From: Rhizobium sp. SL42
Lineage (GTDB): Bacteria > Pseudomonadota > Alphaproteobacteria > Rhizobiales > Rhizobiaceae
Reading direction: 5' to 3'
Length of the DNA stretch: 64,000 bases
Assembly (NCBI RefSeq): GCF_021729845.1
Contig: NZ_CP063397.1
Span: 3,176,001-3,240,000 of the forward strand
The position numbers and the translations under genes are program-made. Below are positions 1 through 9,186 of the stretch, piece after piece (the first letter of the stretch is position 1; each line of letters begins with the position of its first letter). The notes under the pieces were generated by a model. It was not told where the DNA came from, ran no database searches, and worked only from the letters and a program-made list of their open reading frames with translations.

Positions 1-308
1 CGGCCGGCCGGCGAGAGCGACAAAAGCTCGAAGCGTCGATCATGGGCATCGCGCTTGCGCTCCAGATAGCTACGCTCCTCCAAAACCTTGACCGCCCGGC
101 TGATCTTGGTCTTCGACAGTCCCGACTGCCCGCAGATAGCCTTTGCCGTTGTGATCGTCGCGTCCCCTAGCGACCACAGAACCTGCCATTCGGACCAGGA
201 AAGTTCGTCCTCTGGCCCGCAGAATCGCATAAACACCATGTCCAATCGTTCGGTCGCTCTGATCAATCGATACGGAAGAAAAGACTCCATGCTGAAACTG
301 TCCTGCAT
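1..308 (-). CDS. MarR-family transcriptional regulator, 3' end outside the window
   Basis: An open frame reads leftwards from an ATG at 306-308 and runs off the window without a stop, giving 102 residues. A GGTGGAG ribosome-binding site lies just upstream of the ATG. The product begins MQDSFSMESFLPYRL and contains a winged-helix pattern: 'SWSEWQVLWSLGD', a recognition-helix stretch 'GLSKTKISRAVKVLEE', then a wing 'RSYLERKRDAHDRRFELL' with the Asp-Arg typical of MarR wings. MarR proteins bind palindromic operators as dimers, often beside their own gene. The ligand cannot be told. It is transcribed divergently from the L,D-transpeptidase gene. Confidence 0.8.
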   Translation of the reverse strand, partial: MQDSFSMESFLPYRLIRATERLDMVFMRFCGPEDELSWSEWQVLWSLGDATITTAKAICGQSGLSKTKISRAVKVLEERSYLERKRDAHDRRFELLSLSPAG

Positions 309-425
309 CGCTCCACCCCACGATGGCCCCAAGTCAACTCGACGGAAAGATAGACGACAAATCTTCCATGCCACCGCAGATAGTTAACCATTAATTCACT
401 ATGAATTCACCTTTTCCACATTAGT

Positions 426-437
426 GTCAAATTTGAC
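426..437. promoter_or_regulatory. 12-bp palindrome in a divergent intergenic region
   Basis: GTCAAATTTGAC is a perfect palindrome between the divergent MarR-type gene and the L,D-transpeptidase gene. MarR dimers often bind such sites, so it is a candidate operator. A 12-bp palindrome can also occur by chance. No clear -35/-10 pair was assigned. Confidence 0.3.
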
Positions 438-472
438 GCGTTTGTCGCCTGCATAGACGAGGATTCTGCATC

Positions 473-1828
473 GTGTTCGACATCAAGAAAACCGGCCTGC
501 TTCTGGTGGCAATGACCGCCGCACCAATATTCGACACCGCCCCGTCCATGGCGCAGTCCGCCTATGGTTACCGCCAGCCACAGACATTGCTCGTCTCGCC
601 CGAAGGCGAGATCCTCGACTATGTGCCGGAGACCGGAGAGGTCGTCATCAGCCGCGACCAGATGGGACGCACGGTGCTGATCGATCGTTACGGCAATGTC
701 GTGGCGACCGAAATTCCGGCAGAAAGCTATTTCCCGCCGAGCCAGCATGCCTCCAATCCAAACCTGCCGGGCGTCTACGACCCCTATGGAAATCCGCGCA
801 CCGAGGCTCCGGCCTGGGACGACAACGTCGTCACCGGCTCGGTTCCGCAGGATGGCCCAATCGACCGCCAGGCGCTTGATGCACTGCCGGAGGACATGCC
901 CTATGGCGGTCCCGACCAGCCGCCGCCGACCGAAACGTCTACGCCGCGCATCGTCACACCGGACATCCCGGTGAAGAGCAACCTGTCGCAACTCGAAATG
1001 ACCGCGCTGCAGGTTTTTCTCGATCGCGAGGGCGTGTCCCCCGGCGTGATCGACGGCAAGATGGGCCAGAACGTCAACAAGGCGCTGGTCGCCTGGCAGC
1101 AGATGACCGGCGAGACCATCGACCCGAACAATGCGGAGGAAGTGCTGGAGCGCCTGCGCCTGTCCGGCGGCCTTGCGATCACCAGCTACACCATTACGCC
1201 GGGTGACGCCGCTGGCCCCTATGTCGCGTCTATCCCGGAAGACTACAGCCACAAGGCGATGCTTCCGGCGCTCTCCTTCACGTCGACAACCGAAATGCTG
1301 GCCGAAAAATTCCATATGGACGAGGCCTATCTGAAGTCCCTCAATCCGGGCGTCGACTTCACCATTCCCGGCACGATCATAAAGGTGGTCGATCCAGGTC
1401 CGATAAAGGCCGGCAAGGTTGCGCGCATCGTCGCCAACAAGGGATTGAAGCAGGTCTTTGCCTATGGTGAGGACGGTGCTCTTGTTGCCGCCTATCCCGC
1501 CAGCATCGGCTCGTCCGACACACCCTCGCCGTCCGGCACGGTGACGATCGAGCGTATCGCGCTTAATCCGGGTTACACATACAATCCGAAGATCAACTTC
1601 CAGCAGGGTGAAAACAACAAGGTTCTTGCCATTCCGCCCGGCCCCAACGGCCCCGTCGGCACGGTCTGGCTTGCCCTTTCCAAGCCGACCTACGGCATTC
1701 ACGGTACGCCCGAGCCATCCAAGATCGGCAGAACCCAGAGCCATGGCTGCATCCGCCTGACCAATTGGGACGCGACGGAACTGGCCAAGATGGTCAGCGC
1801 CGGAGTAACCGTCGAGTTCGTTGAATAA
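473..1828 (+). CDS. Secreted L,D-transpeptidase (YkuD family) with peptidoglycan-binding region
   Basis: The 451-residue product starts at GTG 473, with a GAGGA ribosome-binding site about 10 bases upstream. Residues 1-27 form a signal peptide ending near 'PSMAQS'. A proline-rich stretch follows. A PG_binding_1-like segment lies around 172-225 ('LQVFLDREGVSPGVIDGKMG'), then a LysM-like stretch. The C-terminal YkuD domain covers about 320-451 and carries the family signature: His in 'YGIHGT', then 'SHGCIRLTN' with Cys426 as the predicted nucleophile. L,D-transpeptidases make 3-3 cross-links in murein or attach proteins to it in the periplasm, and rhizobia have many paralogues. A strong terminator follows, so it is probably monocistronic. 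Confidence 0.9.
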   Translation: MFDIKKTGLLLVAMTAAPIFDTAPSMAQSAYGYRQPQTLLVSPEGEILDYVPETGEVVISRDQMGRTVLIDRYGNVVATEIPAESYFPPSQHASNPNLPGVYDPYGNPRTEAPAWDDNVVTGSVPQDGPIDRQALDALPEDMPYGGPDQPPPTETSTPRIVTPDIPVKSNLSQLEMTALQVFLDREGVSPGVIDGKMGQNVNKALVAWQQMTGETIDPNNAEEVLERLRLSGGLAITSYTITPGDAAGPYVASIPEDYSHKAMLPALSFTSTTEMLAEKFHMDEAYLKSLNPGVDFTIPGTIIKVVDPGPIKAGKVARIVANKGLKQVFAYGEDGALVAAYPASIGSSDTPSPSGTVTIERIALNPGYTYNPKINFQQGENNKVLAIPPGPNGPVGTVWLALSKPTYGIHGTPEPSKIGRTQSHGCIRLTNWDATELAKMVSAGVTVEFVE

Positions 1829-1852
1829 TCGACCAAATCCCGCAAGACAAGG

Positions 1853-1885
1853 AAAGGCCTCCGGAGATGATCCGGAGGCCTTTTC
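1853..1885 (+). terminator. Rho-independent terminator after the L,D-transpeptidase gene
   Basis: A 13-bp perfect stem (1853-1865 pairing with 1871-1883) with a 5-base loop GATGA, ending in a short T run. It lies 25 bases after the stop codon. Confidence 0.85.
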
Positions 1886-1913
1886 ACGTCTGCTGACCAA
1901 AATATCGGCAACG

Positions 1914-1947
1914 AAAAGCCGCCCGACCTTGACGGTCGGACGGCTTC
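1914..1947 (-). terminator. Rho-independent terminator after the ParA-like gene
   Basis: The stem is 1916-1928 with 1934-1946, with one mismatch, and a short loop. Read on the minus strand it is followed by TTTT. It lies 24 bases beyond the ParA-like stop. With the hairpin at 1853-1885 it insulates two convergent genes. Confidence 0.8.
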
Positions 1948-1970
1948 AAGCACTTCCAATTGAAATTATC

Positions 1971-2690
1971 TCAGGCTGCGTTGCGCACCAACCGGAACAA
2001 CCGGCGCGGCTGCGTCGTGCGGATCACCTTGACCGGCAGCAGCCGCATGACTTCGGCCGCGAACGCCTGCGCATTCTCGCGTGCCTTGTCGAGATTGCTG
2101 ATCTTCGCTGCATCCATCGAATACAGCGTGCCGCCACAGTCGAAGATCTCGCGATAGGCGCTGCGCTCGACGATCGGCGTATCGATCACGTTGACACCAC
2201 GCGTCGCCAGCAGCCCTTTGATCGTCAGCAGCGCACGCGTGGTAACCATGGATGTCACACGGGTGAGCACGACCGAATGCGGAATGACCATGCGACCGGC
2301 ATCTTCCATCATCTTGATCAGATCGAGGATCTGCGCGCCGCCCTTGGCGTCCATGGCGCAGCCCTGGATCGGGATCATCACGTGATCGGACAGACCGACA
2401 GCCGTTGTCACCATGGCATCGCGCGCGCCGGCGAGATCCATGACGATGTAGTCATTGGTGCGCGAGAGTTCGCGAATATGCCCCTGCACGGAGGCCACCG
2501 ACACTTCCGAAACCACTTCGATATTGTGCTGCGGACCGGAGGTGTCGAACCACTGGGTAATCCAGCGCTGCGGGTCGGCGTCCAGGATCGCGACCCGATA
2601 GCCCTGATGCGCCAATTCGGTAGCAAGCAGAAGCGCCGCAGTGGTCTTGCCGGCCCCACCTTTGGCATTGGCAAATGAGATAACTGGCAT
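1971..2690 (-). CDS. ParA/MinD-family ATPase
   Basis: The 239-residue product opens with a deviant Walker A motif 'KGGAGKTT' (residues 10-17). 'ILDADPQ' (Walker A') and 'DYIVMDLAG' (Walker B) follow. It is a short ParA without an N-terminal HTH domain. No parB gene or parS-like cluster lies beside it, so a role in chromosome or plasmid partition is not supported by context. Solitary ParA-like ATPases can position other cargo such as chemoreceptor arrays, conjugation complexes or polar proteins. The Lys at position 10 of the motif is intact, so dimerisation and ATPase activity are expected. The gene is flanked by terminators and looks monocistronic. Confidence 0.85.
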   Translation of the reverse strand: MPVISFANAKGGAGKTTAALLLATELAHQGYRVAILDADPQRWITQWFDTSGPQHNIEVVSEVSVASVQGHIRELSRTNDYIVMDLAGARDAMVTTAVGLSDHVMIPIQGCAMDAKGGAQILDLIKMMEDAGRMVIPHSVVLTRVTSMVTTRALLTIKGLLATRGVNVIDTPIVERSAYREIFDCGGTLYSMDAAKISNLDKARENAQAFAAEVMRLLPVKVIRTTQPRRLFRLVRNAA

Positions 2691-2805
2691 TCTCTGTCCT
2701 CAAGGGTCTCGTCCGAGCGTCTCATCGCTCTGGAGCAGCCCTGATCATTGGCGCCCGCTACCTGCATTCTTTCTAATTATGGTTAACAAACAGAAAATAT
2801 GAAGC

Positions 2806-2837
2806 AAAAACGCCCTCCCCTAAATCAGGGAGGGCGC
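2806..2837 (-). terminator. Rho-independent terminator after the small secreted protein gene
   Basis: A 9-bp GC-rich stem (CGCCCTCCC with GGGAGGGCG, 2811-2819 and 2828-2836) with an 8-base loop. It is followed by TTTTT when read on the minus strand. Confidence 0.8.
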
Positions 2838-2896
2838 TCAGTAAAATCCAATGAATTCAACAGGCAAGAATGGATGCAATCGTCGCATTGGCGACG

Positions 2897-3283
2897 TCAA
2901 CCCCGCAAGGGCACGCAGGAACCGACATGCCGCGGCTCAACACGTCCGGCTTTGAGATCAGCGAGATTCGGCAGTGACGGATCCGGACCACCGACGCTTT
3001 CCTCGAAAACCACCCGGTCGAGCTTGATCATCTTGCCGCTCGGAAGAAAGCTCACCAGTGTCTTGGAATCGATGACGGCCATGCCGAACTTGGCCTTGCA
3101 GAAGTGCTTGCCATCCTTGCCGCTGAGCACCCAACCCATGGAGCCCGATTTGGCATGGCTCATTGCAGCGACCGTGTAGCCCTTCTTCAAAAGGCCCGAA
3201 TAACTCTCGGCAGAAGCCGTGCCTGCGGCCAGCACGCAAAACGATGCCAGCAGCGTGGACAGATAGAAACGATGTCTGATCAT
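2897..3283 (-). CDS. Small secreted protein of unknown function
   Basis: The 128-residue product starts at the ATG at 3281-3283, preceded by AAGGGAAG. The frame stays open further upstream, but this start gives a signal peptide, 'MIRHRFYLSTLLASFCVLAAGTASAES', cleaved near 'ASA-ES'. The mature part is about 100 residues, with two cysteines ('HFCKAKF' and 'GSCVPLRG') that could form a disulphide. I do not recognise the family. It is probably periplasmic. It has its own terminator and lies between ParA and the Fe-ADH gene on the same strand. Confidence 0.7.
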   Translation of the reverse strand: MIRHRFYLSTLLASFCVLAAGTASAESYSGLLKKGYTVAAMSHAKSGSMGWVLSGKDGKHFCKAKFGMAVIDSKTLVSFLPSGKMIKLDRVVFEESVGGPDPSLPNLADLKAGRVEPRHVGSCVPLRG

Positions 3284-3353
3284 GAACTTCCCTTGATACC
3301 ACCTGCCATTGTAGCAGACCGACTCGGCAACTGTATTCGAGACAAAACACACA

Positions 3354-3383
3354 GAAAAGCCCGGCATCGCCAGATGCCGGGCC
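3354..3383 (-). terminator. Rho-independent terminator closing the amine-degradation-like operon
   Basis: A 10-bp stem (GCCCGGCATC at 3359-3368 with GATGCCGGGC at 3373-3382) and a 4-base loop, followed on the minus strand by TTTTCT. It lies about 23 bases beyond the Fe-ADH stop. Confidence 0.85.
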
Positions 3384-3405
3384 AATATCGTGAATATGCA
3401 AGGTC

Positions 3406-4551
3406 TTAGAAGCAGTCGGCGAACAGCTGCTTGGTATTTTCCAGCGTCAGCTTGACCGGATTGCCACCTGCACTCGGATCCTCGATCGCCATTGCCGACA
3501 ACTCGTCGACGCGGTCATTGGCAATGCCCATGGCCGTCAGGTTTTCCGGAACGTGAAGTTCGGCACGCAGCGACAGGACATAGTCGTAGAACCCGTCAAA
3601 GCCGCCAGAAATGCCGAGATAGGCAGCAGCCCGTTCGATCTTGTCCTCGATCACTTCGCGATTGAAGCGCAATACCGGCGGCATCACCACCGCATTGGTC
3701 ATGCCGTGATGGGTATTGTAGACGGCGCCGATAGGATGCGACAGCGCATGAATTGCGCCAAGCCCCTTCTGGAACGCGACGGCACCCATAGCGGCAGCCG
3801 ACATCATGTTGCTGCGAGCCTCGATATCGGTTCCGTCATGATAGGCGCGCGGCAGGAAATCCTTGACCAGGCGCATGCCTTCCAGCGCTATGCCGGCAGA
3901 CATCGGGTGATAGAAAGGCGACGAATAGGCTTCCAGGCAATGGGCAAACGCGTCCATGCCCGTGCCGGCCGTGATGATCTTCGGCATGCCGACCGTCAAT
4001 TCCGGATCGCAGATGACGACACCCGGCAGGAATTTCGGATGGAAGATGATCTTCTTCACATGGGTGACCGAATTGGTGATCACCGAGGCGCGGCCGACTT
4101 CAGAGCCTGTGCCGGCCGTGGTCGGCACGGCGACGATCGGTGCGATGCCGTCGGAATTGGCACGCGTCCACCAGTCACCAATATCCTCGAAATCCCAGAC
4201 CGGACGGGTCTGGCCAACCATGAAGGCAACGCATTTGCCAAGATCGAGGCCGGAACCGCCGCCGAAGGCAACGACACCGTCATGGCCGCCATCCTTGTAG
4301 GCCTTGATGCCGGCTTCCAGATTCTTCTCATTCGGGTTCGGATCGACATCGGCGAAGATCGCCCGGCCGAGACCGGCTTCTTCCAGAACCTCAAGCGCTG
4401 CCTGGGTGATCTGCATCGGCGCCAGACCACGATCGGTGATCAGCAGCGGCTTTTTCATGCCGAGCGACTTGCAGGCATCGGCCAGTTCCTTGATCCGGCC
4501 ACGGCCCATCTTGATGGCGGTCGGATAGCTCCAGTTGGCGACGATATTCAT
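3406..4551 (-). CDS. Iron-containing (group III) alcohol dehydrogenase
   Basis: 381 residues. The start ATG at 4549-4551 overlaps the upstream aldehyde dehydrogenase stop by ATGA, which fixes it. The nucleotide-binding 'GGGSGLDLG' is at 97-105 and 'PTTAGTGSEV' follows. Metal ligands can be placed by FucO spacing: Asp200 and His204 in 'GMDAFAHCLEAY', His268 in 'GAIHALSHPIG', and His282 in 'HHG'. The enzyme should oxidise a primary alcohol to an aldehyde with NAD(P)+. Its tight coupling to an aldehyde dehydrogenase and a GS-like ligase suggests that it acts on a gamma-glutamylated amino alcohol, passing the aldehyde to the next enzyme. The substrate is inferred. Confidence 0.9.
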   Translation of the reverse strand: MNIVANWSYPTAIKMGRGRIKELADACKSLGMKKPLLITDRGLAPMQITQAALEVLEEAGLGRAIFADVDPNPNEKNLEAGIKAYKDGGHDGVVAFGGGSGLDLGKCVAFMVGQTRPVWDFEDIGDWWTRANSDGIAPIVAVPTTAGTGSEVGRASVITNSVTHVKKIIFHPKFLPGVVICDPELTVGMPKIITAGTGMDAFAHCLEAYSSPFYHPMSAGIALEGMRLVKDFLPRAYHDGTDIEARSNMMSAAAMGAVAFQKGLGAIHALSHPIGAVYNTHHGMTNAVVMPPVLRFNREVIEDKIERAAAYLGISGGFDGFYDYVLSLRAELHVPENLTAMGIANDRVDELSAMAIEDPSAGGNPVKLTLENTKQLFADCF

Positions 4552-5933
4552 TTCGTGACTTTCTTCAGATGGTAGGATTTCGGGCGGGTCAGGTTCTGGA
4601 AGCCGAGCACGGAGAGCGAGCCGCCCTTGCCGGTTTCCTTGACGCCGGTCCAGCATAGCGCCGGATCGAGATAATCGGCGCGGTTCATGAAGACGGTACC
4701 GGTCTCGATCTCGCGACCGATGCGCGAGGCGCGTTCCGGATCCTGCGTCCAGAGTGACGCGGTCAGGCCGTAAGGGCTGTCATTCATCAGGCCGAGCGCT
4801 TCTTCATCACTTTTCACCTTCATGATGCCGACGGCCGGACCAAAGGTCTCGTCCTTCATGAAGGCCATCGAGTGATCGACGTTTACCAGCACCTGCGGCA
4901 TGATATAGGCGCCGCCGTCATCGGCCTGGAACAGTTTCGGATCGACGAGCGCCTTGGCGCCCTTCGACACGGCATCGGCGATCTGCTCGCGCACAACCTT
5001 GGCGAAGCGCTTGTTCGCCATCGGCCCGAGCGTCGTTTCCTTGTCGAGCGGATTGCCGAGCTTGTAGTTCGACACCCAGGCGACCGACTTCTCGACGAAG
5101 GCGTCATAGAGGCTCTCATGCACATAGATGCGCTCGATGCCGCAGCAGCACTGGCCGGAATTGTAGGTCGCGCCGTCCATCAGCGTATCGACAGCGGCAT
5201 CTAGGTCCGCGTCCTCCATCACGTAACCCGGATCCTTGCCGCCAAGCTCGAGGCCGAGACCGGCGAAAGTTCCGGCGGCGGCCCGCTCGATCGAACGACC
5301 GCCCTCGACCGAGCCGGTGAAATTGATGAAGTTGAAGTTGCCGGCCGCAATCAGCGCCGAGGTCGTGGCGTGGTCGAGGAAGAGGTTGATGAAGACATCA
5401 TCCGGAACGCCCGCCTCGACAAAGGCACGCACCATGCGCTCGCCGACCAGCAGCGTCTGCGTCGCATGTTTGATGACGACGGTATTGCCGGCCATCAGCG
5501 CCGGCGCGATCGTGTTGATCGCCGTCATGTAGGGATAGTTCCACGGCGCAATGACGAAGACCACACCATGCGGCTCGCGCTCGATGCGGCGGGAAAACGT
5601 CGCGCTGTCCTCGACAACCAGCGGCGCCAGCGCGTCGGCGGCAATCGCCGCGACATAGTTGGAGCGCTCGTTGAAACCCTTGTATTCGCCGCCATAGCGC
5701 ACAGGACGGCCCATCATGTGCGCCAGTTCCGGCACCACTTCGTCGGCCATCTCGTTCAGGCGGGCAACGCCCTTCAGCACGAGTTGCACGCGGTCTTCGA
5801 GCGGCCGGCGCGCCCAGGCCTTCTGCGCCTTGCGGGCACGGCCGACAGCCTCCGTCGCCGCTTCCAGCGACATGGCCGGTCGCTCGGCATAAACCGATCC
5901 GTCGATCGGCGAAATGCATTGGATCATGGTCAT
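4548..5933 (-). CDS. NAD(P)-dependent aldehyde dehydrogenase
   Basis: 461 residues from the ATG at 5931-5933, chosen because AGGAAA lies 8-11 bases upstream. Family motifs are complete: 'APWNYPY' with Asn132, general base Glu239 in 'LELGGKDPG', and the catalytic Cys in 'NSGQCCCG' at 272-274. It oxidises an aldehyde to a carboxylate. It follows the GS-like gene on the minus strand (105-base gap) and overlaps the Fe-ADH gene by 4 bases. That order fits alcohol to aldehyde to acid on one carrier-linked intermediate. Betaine-aldehyde or succinate-semialdehyde-type activity cannot be excluded from sequence alone. Confidence 0.9.
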   Translation of the reverse strand: MTMIQCISPIDGSVYAERPAMSLEAATEAVGRARKAQKAWARRPLEDRVQLVLKGVARLNEMADEVVPELAHMMGRPVRYGGEYKGFNERSNYVAAIAADALAPLVVEDSATFSRRIEREPHGVVFVIAPWNYPYMTAINTIAPALMAGNTVVIKHATQTLLVGERMVRAFVEAGVPDDVFINLFLDHATTSALIAAGNFNFINFTGSVEGGRSIERAAAGTFAGLGLELGGKDPGYVMEDADLDAAVDTLMDGATYNSGQCCCGIERIYVHESLYDAFVEKSVAWVSNYKLGNPLDKETTLGPMANKRFAKVVREQIADAVSKGAKALVDPKLFQADDGGAYIMPQVLVNVDHSMAFMKDETFGPAVGIMKVKSDEEALGLMNDSPYGLTASLWTQDPERASRIGREIETGTVFMNRADYLDPALCWTGVKETGKGGSLSVLGFQNLTRPKSYHLKKVTK

Positions 5934-6037
5934 GATCTTTTTCCTGTTGTTGCATAAAGAAGATGACAGCGGCAATCGCCGCTGTCCTTGTTTTCACCCT
6001 ACGACGGCGAAGGTGGCAGCCTCAAGGCCGCCTTGTG

Positions 6038-7405
6038 TCACGCGCGCTCGAAGCCGCGCGCCACCTCCCAATCCGTGATGCGCCGGTCATATTCTTCCTG
6101 TTCCCACTCTGCCGCGCGGACGTAGTGGTCGACGACATTGTCGCCGAATGCCGAGCGCAGCATCGCAGACTTGGTCAATTCTTCGGTCGCCGCGCGCAGC
6201 GTGCGTGGGATTTCCCGCACATCGGTTGCACCATAGGCATCGCCGGTGAATGCGGCTTCGAGTTCCATCTTCTTCTCGATGCCGTCGATGCCGGCAGCAA
6301 TCAGGGCCGCCATGGCAAGATACGGATTGAGGTCGGAGCCACCGACGCGGCATTCGACGCGGATAGCCTTGGTATCCTCGCCGCACAACCGGTAGCCGGC
6401 GGTACGGTTGTCCTTCGACCAGATTGCCTTGGTCGGCGCGAATGTGCCAGCCATGAAGCGCTTGTAGGAATTGATATAGGGCGCGAGGAAATAGGTAATC
6501 TCGCTGGCATGGCTAAGCAGGCCGGCCATGTATTGCCGCATCAGCTCGGACATGCCGTATTTGCCCTTCTCGTCGTAAAACAGCGGCTTGCCATCGAGCG
6601 ACCAGAGCGACTGGTGGATGTGTGACGACGAACCGGCTGCAGTGTAATGCCACTTGGCGAGGAAGGTGATCGCCTTGCCCTGCGACCAGGCAATTTCCTT
6701 GCAGCCGTTCTTGATGATCACATGGCGGTCGGCCATGGTCAGCGCATCGGCGTAGCGGACATTGATTTCTTCCTGTCCGGCGGACGCCTCACCCTTGGAA
6801 TTCTCGACCGGGATGCCCGCGCCCTGCAGGCCCTTGCGGATCGCGCGCATGACACCCTCTTCCTTGGTCGTCTGGAAAATGTGATAGTCTTCGTTATAGC
6901 CCGAAGCCAGCTTCAGGTTGCGGTAGCCGCTCGCCTGAGCGGTTTCATAGCTCTGGTCGAACAGGAAGAATTCGAGTTCGGTCGCCATGAACGGCTTCAT
7001 GCCCATGGCTTCCAGCCGCTTGACCTGCTTCTTAAGGATGGCGCGCGGCGAATGCGGCACCTCCTCATGCGTATGATGATCGAGCATATCGCAGAGAACG
7101 AGTGCGGTTCCTTCCAGCCAGGGCGTCTTTCGAAGCGTCGAAAGGTCGGGCTTCATGGTGTAGTCGCCATAACCCTTTTCCCAGCTCGTCGCCTTGTAGC
7201 CGGAGACCGTTTCCATTTCCATGTCGGTGGCAAGCAGATAATTGCAGCTATGCGTTTCCTTGTAGGCGCTCTCGACGAAGAATTCCGCCTGGAAGCGCTT
7301 GCCCATCAATCGGCCCTGCATGTCCACCTGGCAGGCCAGAACGGTATCGATGCGGCCTTCGGCGACATCCTTCTTCAAGTCTTCAAATGTGTAGGTGGTG
7401 GTCAT
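6038..7405 (-). CDS. Glutamine-synthetase-like gamma-glutamyl-amine ligase (PuuA/GlnA4 type)
   Basis: The 455-residue product (start ATG 7403-7405; an ATG nine bases upstream is possible) is a GS-fold ligase. It shows 'ATELEFFLF' (metal-binding Glu), 'EEINVRYADALTMADRHVIIKNGCKEIA', 'GSSSHIHQSLW' and 'NRTAGYRLCGEDTKAIRVECRVGGSDLNPYLAMAA'. True GS has the Tyr adenylylation loop and 'NRSA.IRIP'. Here the divergence and the setting point to a gamma-glutamyl-polyamine or -ethanolamide synthetase, which joins glutamate to an amine at the cost of ATP. Neighbours are a permease, an alcohol and an aldehyde dehydrogenase, and an amidohydrolase. Assimilatory GS activity is less likely but not excluded. 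Confidence 0.85.
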   Translation of the reverse strand: MTTTYTFEDLKKDVAEGRIDTVLACQVDMQGRLMGKRFQAEFFVESAYKETHSCNYLLATDMEMETVSGYKATSWEKGYGDYTMKPDLSTLRKTPWLEGTALVLCDMLDHHTHEEVPHSPRAILKKQVKRLEAMGMKPFMATELEFFLFDQSYETAQASGYRNLKLASGYNEDYHIFQTTKEEGVMRAIRKGLQGAGIPVENSKGEASAGQEEINVRYADALTMADRHVIIKNGCKEIAWSQGKAITFLAKWHYTAAGSSSHIHQSLWSLDGKPLFYDEKGKYGMSELMRQYMAGLLSHASEITYFLAPYINSYKRFMAGTFAPTKAIWSKDNRTAGYRLCGEDTKAIRVECRVGGSDLNPYLAMAALIAAGIDGIEKKMELEAAFTGDAYGATDVREIPRTLRAATEELTKSAMLRSAFGDNVVDHYVRAAEWEQEEYDRRITDWEVARGFERA

Positions 7406-7476
7406 GGGTGCCATCCGAATGGGTAGGTAAAAGGAACAGGAAACCGCGCCGCAGGCACTGGTTAAATGACGTGGGC

Positions 7477-7509
7477 AGCAAGCCGGAAGCACGACGCCAC
7501 CGGCTTGCT
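7477..7509. other. Intercistronic hairpin between permease and ligase genes
   Basis: A perfect 10-bp stem AGCAAGCCGG (7477-7486) with CCGGCTTGCT (7500-7509) and a 13-base loop. No T run follows it on the transcribed (minus) strand, so it may slow mRNA decay or tune expression rather than terminate. Confidence 0.5.
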
Positions 7510-7523
7510 GTTTTGTTCAACGG

Positions 7524-9077
7524 TCAGGCGCCCTCACCGACAGCCTTTTCGGCTGCGGCAATCTCGGCCTGGCGCTTGGCAACTTCTTCGCCGATGGGAG
7601 GTCCTTTGAAACGCTTGTTTTCAAAGACGAACCAGACGATGGCAGTGATGACGAAGAAGCCGATCGTGATCGGAAGCGCCCAGTCATTCGGCGGCTGGAT
7701 GCCGATGTAGAAGATCAGCGCCATGGCAAGAACCACCAGGACCGCAACGAGACGGAACAGGCCTGCTCCCATGTTCCAGGGACCCATTGCCGGCCACTTC
7801 GGCGTCCCGATGGCAACAAAGCCGAGCGCAATCGGAAGCGCGAAGGACAGGAACAGGAAGATGACCGTGCACGACACGACGATGGAATAGGCAGGCGTGC
7901 CGGCAATGGTGATGGCCGACGTGAACCACACGAACAAAACCGACAGGATCGAACCCGTCCAGATCGCAGCCACCGGCGAGCGATACTTCGTGCTGACCTT
8001 GGCAAGCGCTGCAGAGCCCGGCAGGCCCTTGTCACGCGAGAAGGCAAAGATCATCCGCGACAGCGAAGTCACCGTGGCAAGACCGCACAGGAACTGCGAA
8101 ATGAAGATCAGGAAGTAGAGGATCTCCTTCATCGTCGGATTCACCTGCGCGTCCATCGCCCAGAAGAACACGTTCCAGCCCTGCTTTGCCGCATCATCCA
8201 TGTTCGGCAGCATCAGGACGAACGAGCACAGCATGATGTAACCGAACAGCGCCGACCAGAATACCGACGAGATCATGCCGCGTGGCACGGATTCGGCCGC
8301 CTTGACCGTTTCTTCCGACGTATGCGCCGAAGCGTCATAGCCGGTGATCGTGTAGATCGGCAGCAACAGACCGAGAAGGAAGGCCATGGTGCCGGACACG
8401 GCAAATGGCCAGACAAGCGACGCGCCCTCGGTGCCGGTATAGTTGGCAAACGTGAAGAGGCGGCCAATTTCGAAGCTCGGCGCCGAAAACAGGCAAACCA
8501 CCGTCAGCAGGATAGCCGTGACAAAGATCAAATAGCCCGAGAAATCGGTGAGCTTTGCCGTCAGGCCGATACCGAAATGGTTGATGCCGGCCTGCAGACC
8601 GGTGATCAGCGCCACGAAGAGGACGCGATGCGTCAGCGTGTCTTCGATGCCGAAATAGGCGCCGAACGAGCCGAAGAAGAAGTAGAAGGTGCCGACATTG
8701 ATGGCGCCCAGAACGGTGACAAGTCCGAGCAGGTTCAGCCAGGCAGCCAGCCAGCCGGTGAAGCGGTTACCGAGGATCGAACCCCAGTGATAGAGGCCGC
8801 CGGCCGTCGGATAGGCCGAACTGATCTGCGCCAGACCGAGTGCGAACAGGCCCGAGATCAGGCAACCGAGCGGCCAGCCGATACCGATCGCAGCGCCGCC
8901 GGCGCCGGACGTAGCCTGGCCGAGGGAGTTGATACCGCCCGACAGGATGCAAATGATTGAAAAGGAAATGGCGAAGTTCGAAAATGAACTCATCCGTCGT
9001 TCGAGTTCCTGGGCATAGCCCATGGAATGCAGGATATGAAGATCCTGCTTTTTATCGGAATCAGAATAGTCTGACAT
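7524..9077 (-). CDS. APC-superfamily amino acid/amine permease
   Basis: 517 residues from the ATG at 9075-9077, with GGGGG just upstream. A cytoplasmic N-terminus is followed by about 12 hydrophobic segments. The first helix region 'SSFSNFAISFSIICILSGGINSLG' holds the APC hallmark, and 'GGLYHWGSILGNRFTGWLAAWLNLLG' and 'GYDASAHTSEETVKAAESVPRG' are typical of the amino-acid/choline or GABA permease branch. It should import an amine or amino acid by ion symport across the inner membrane. It lies directly upstream of the GS-like ligase on the same strand, so it probably brings in the substrate for gamma-glutamylation. Confidence 0.9.
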   Translation of the reverse strand: MSDYSDSDKKQDLHILHSMGYAQELERRMSSFSNFAISFSIICILSGGINSLGQATSGAGGAAIGIGWPLGCLISGLFALGLAQISSAYPTAGGLYHWGSILGNRFTGWLAAWLNLLGLVTVLGAINVGTFYFFFGSFGAYFGIEDTLTHRVLFVALITGLQAGINHFGIGLTAKLTDFSGYLIFVTAILLTVVCLFSAPSFEIGRLFTFANYTGTEGASLVWPFAVSGTMAFLLGLLLPIYTITGYDASAHTSEETVKAAESVPRGMISSVFWSALFGYIMLCSFVLMLPNMDDAAKQGWNVFFWAMDAQVNPTMKEILYFLIFISQFLCGLATVTSLSRMIFAFSRDKGLPGSAALAKVSTKYRSPVAAIWTGSILSVLFVWFTSAITIAGTPAYSIVVSCTVIFLFLSFALPIALGFVAIGTPKWPAMGPWNMGAGLFRLVAVLVVLAMALIFYIGIQPPNDWALPITIGFFVITAIVWFVFENKRFKGPPIGEEVAKRQAEIAAAEKAVGEGA

Positions 9078-9186
9078 GACGTCCCCCAATTGACGATTAT
9101 CCGCGGAATTGCGGACAATTGACTGTCTTTCAGTTCCACCACTGACGGGCGGAGGTTGCAGCAGAGCCGCTCCCCTCGGGGTCTTG

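Noticed and set aside
407..1900. Long antisense frame over the L,D-transpeptidase gene
   Set aside because: The plus frame carries a signal peptide and the SHGC motif. The antisense frame has no start signal or family features. The same holds for long frames antisense to metH, gnd and the dehydrogenases.
1971..2690. Plasmid or chromid partition locus (repABC-like)
   Set aside because: Only a ParA-like gene is present. No ParB, RepC, parS cluster or origin-like iterons were seen nearby.
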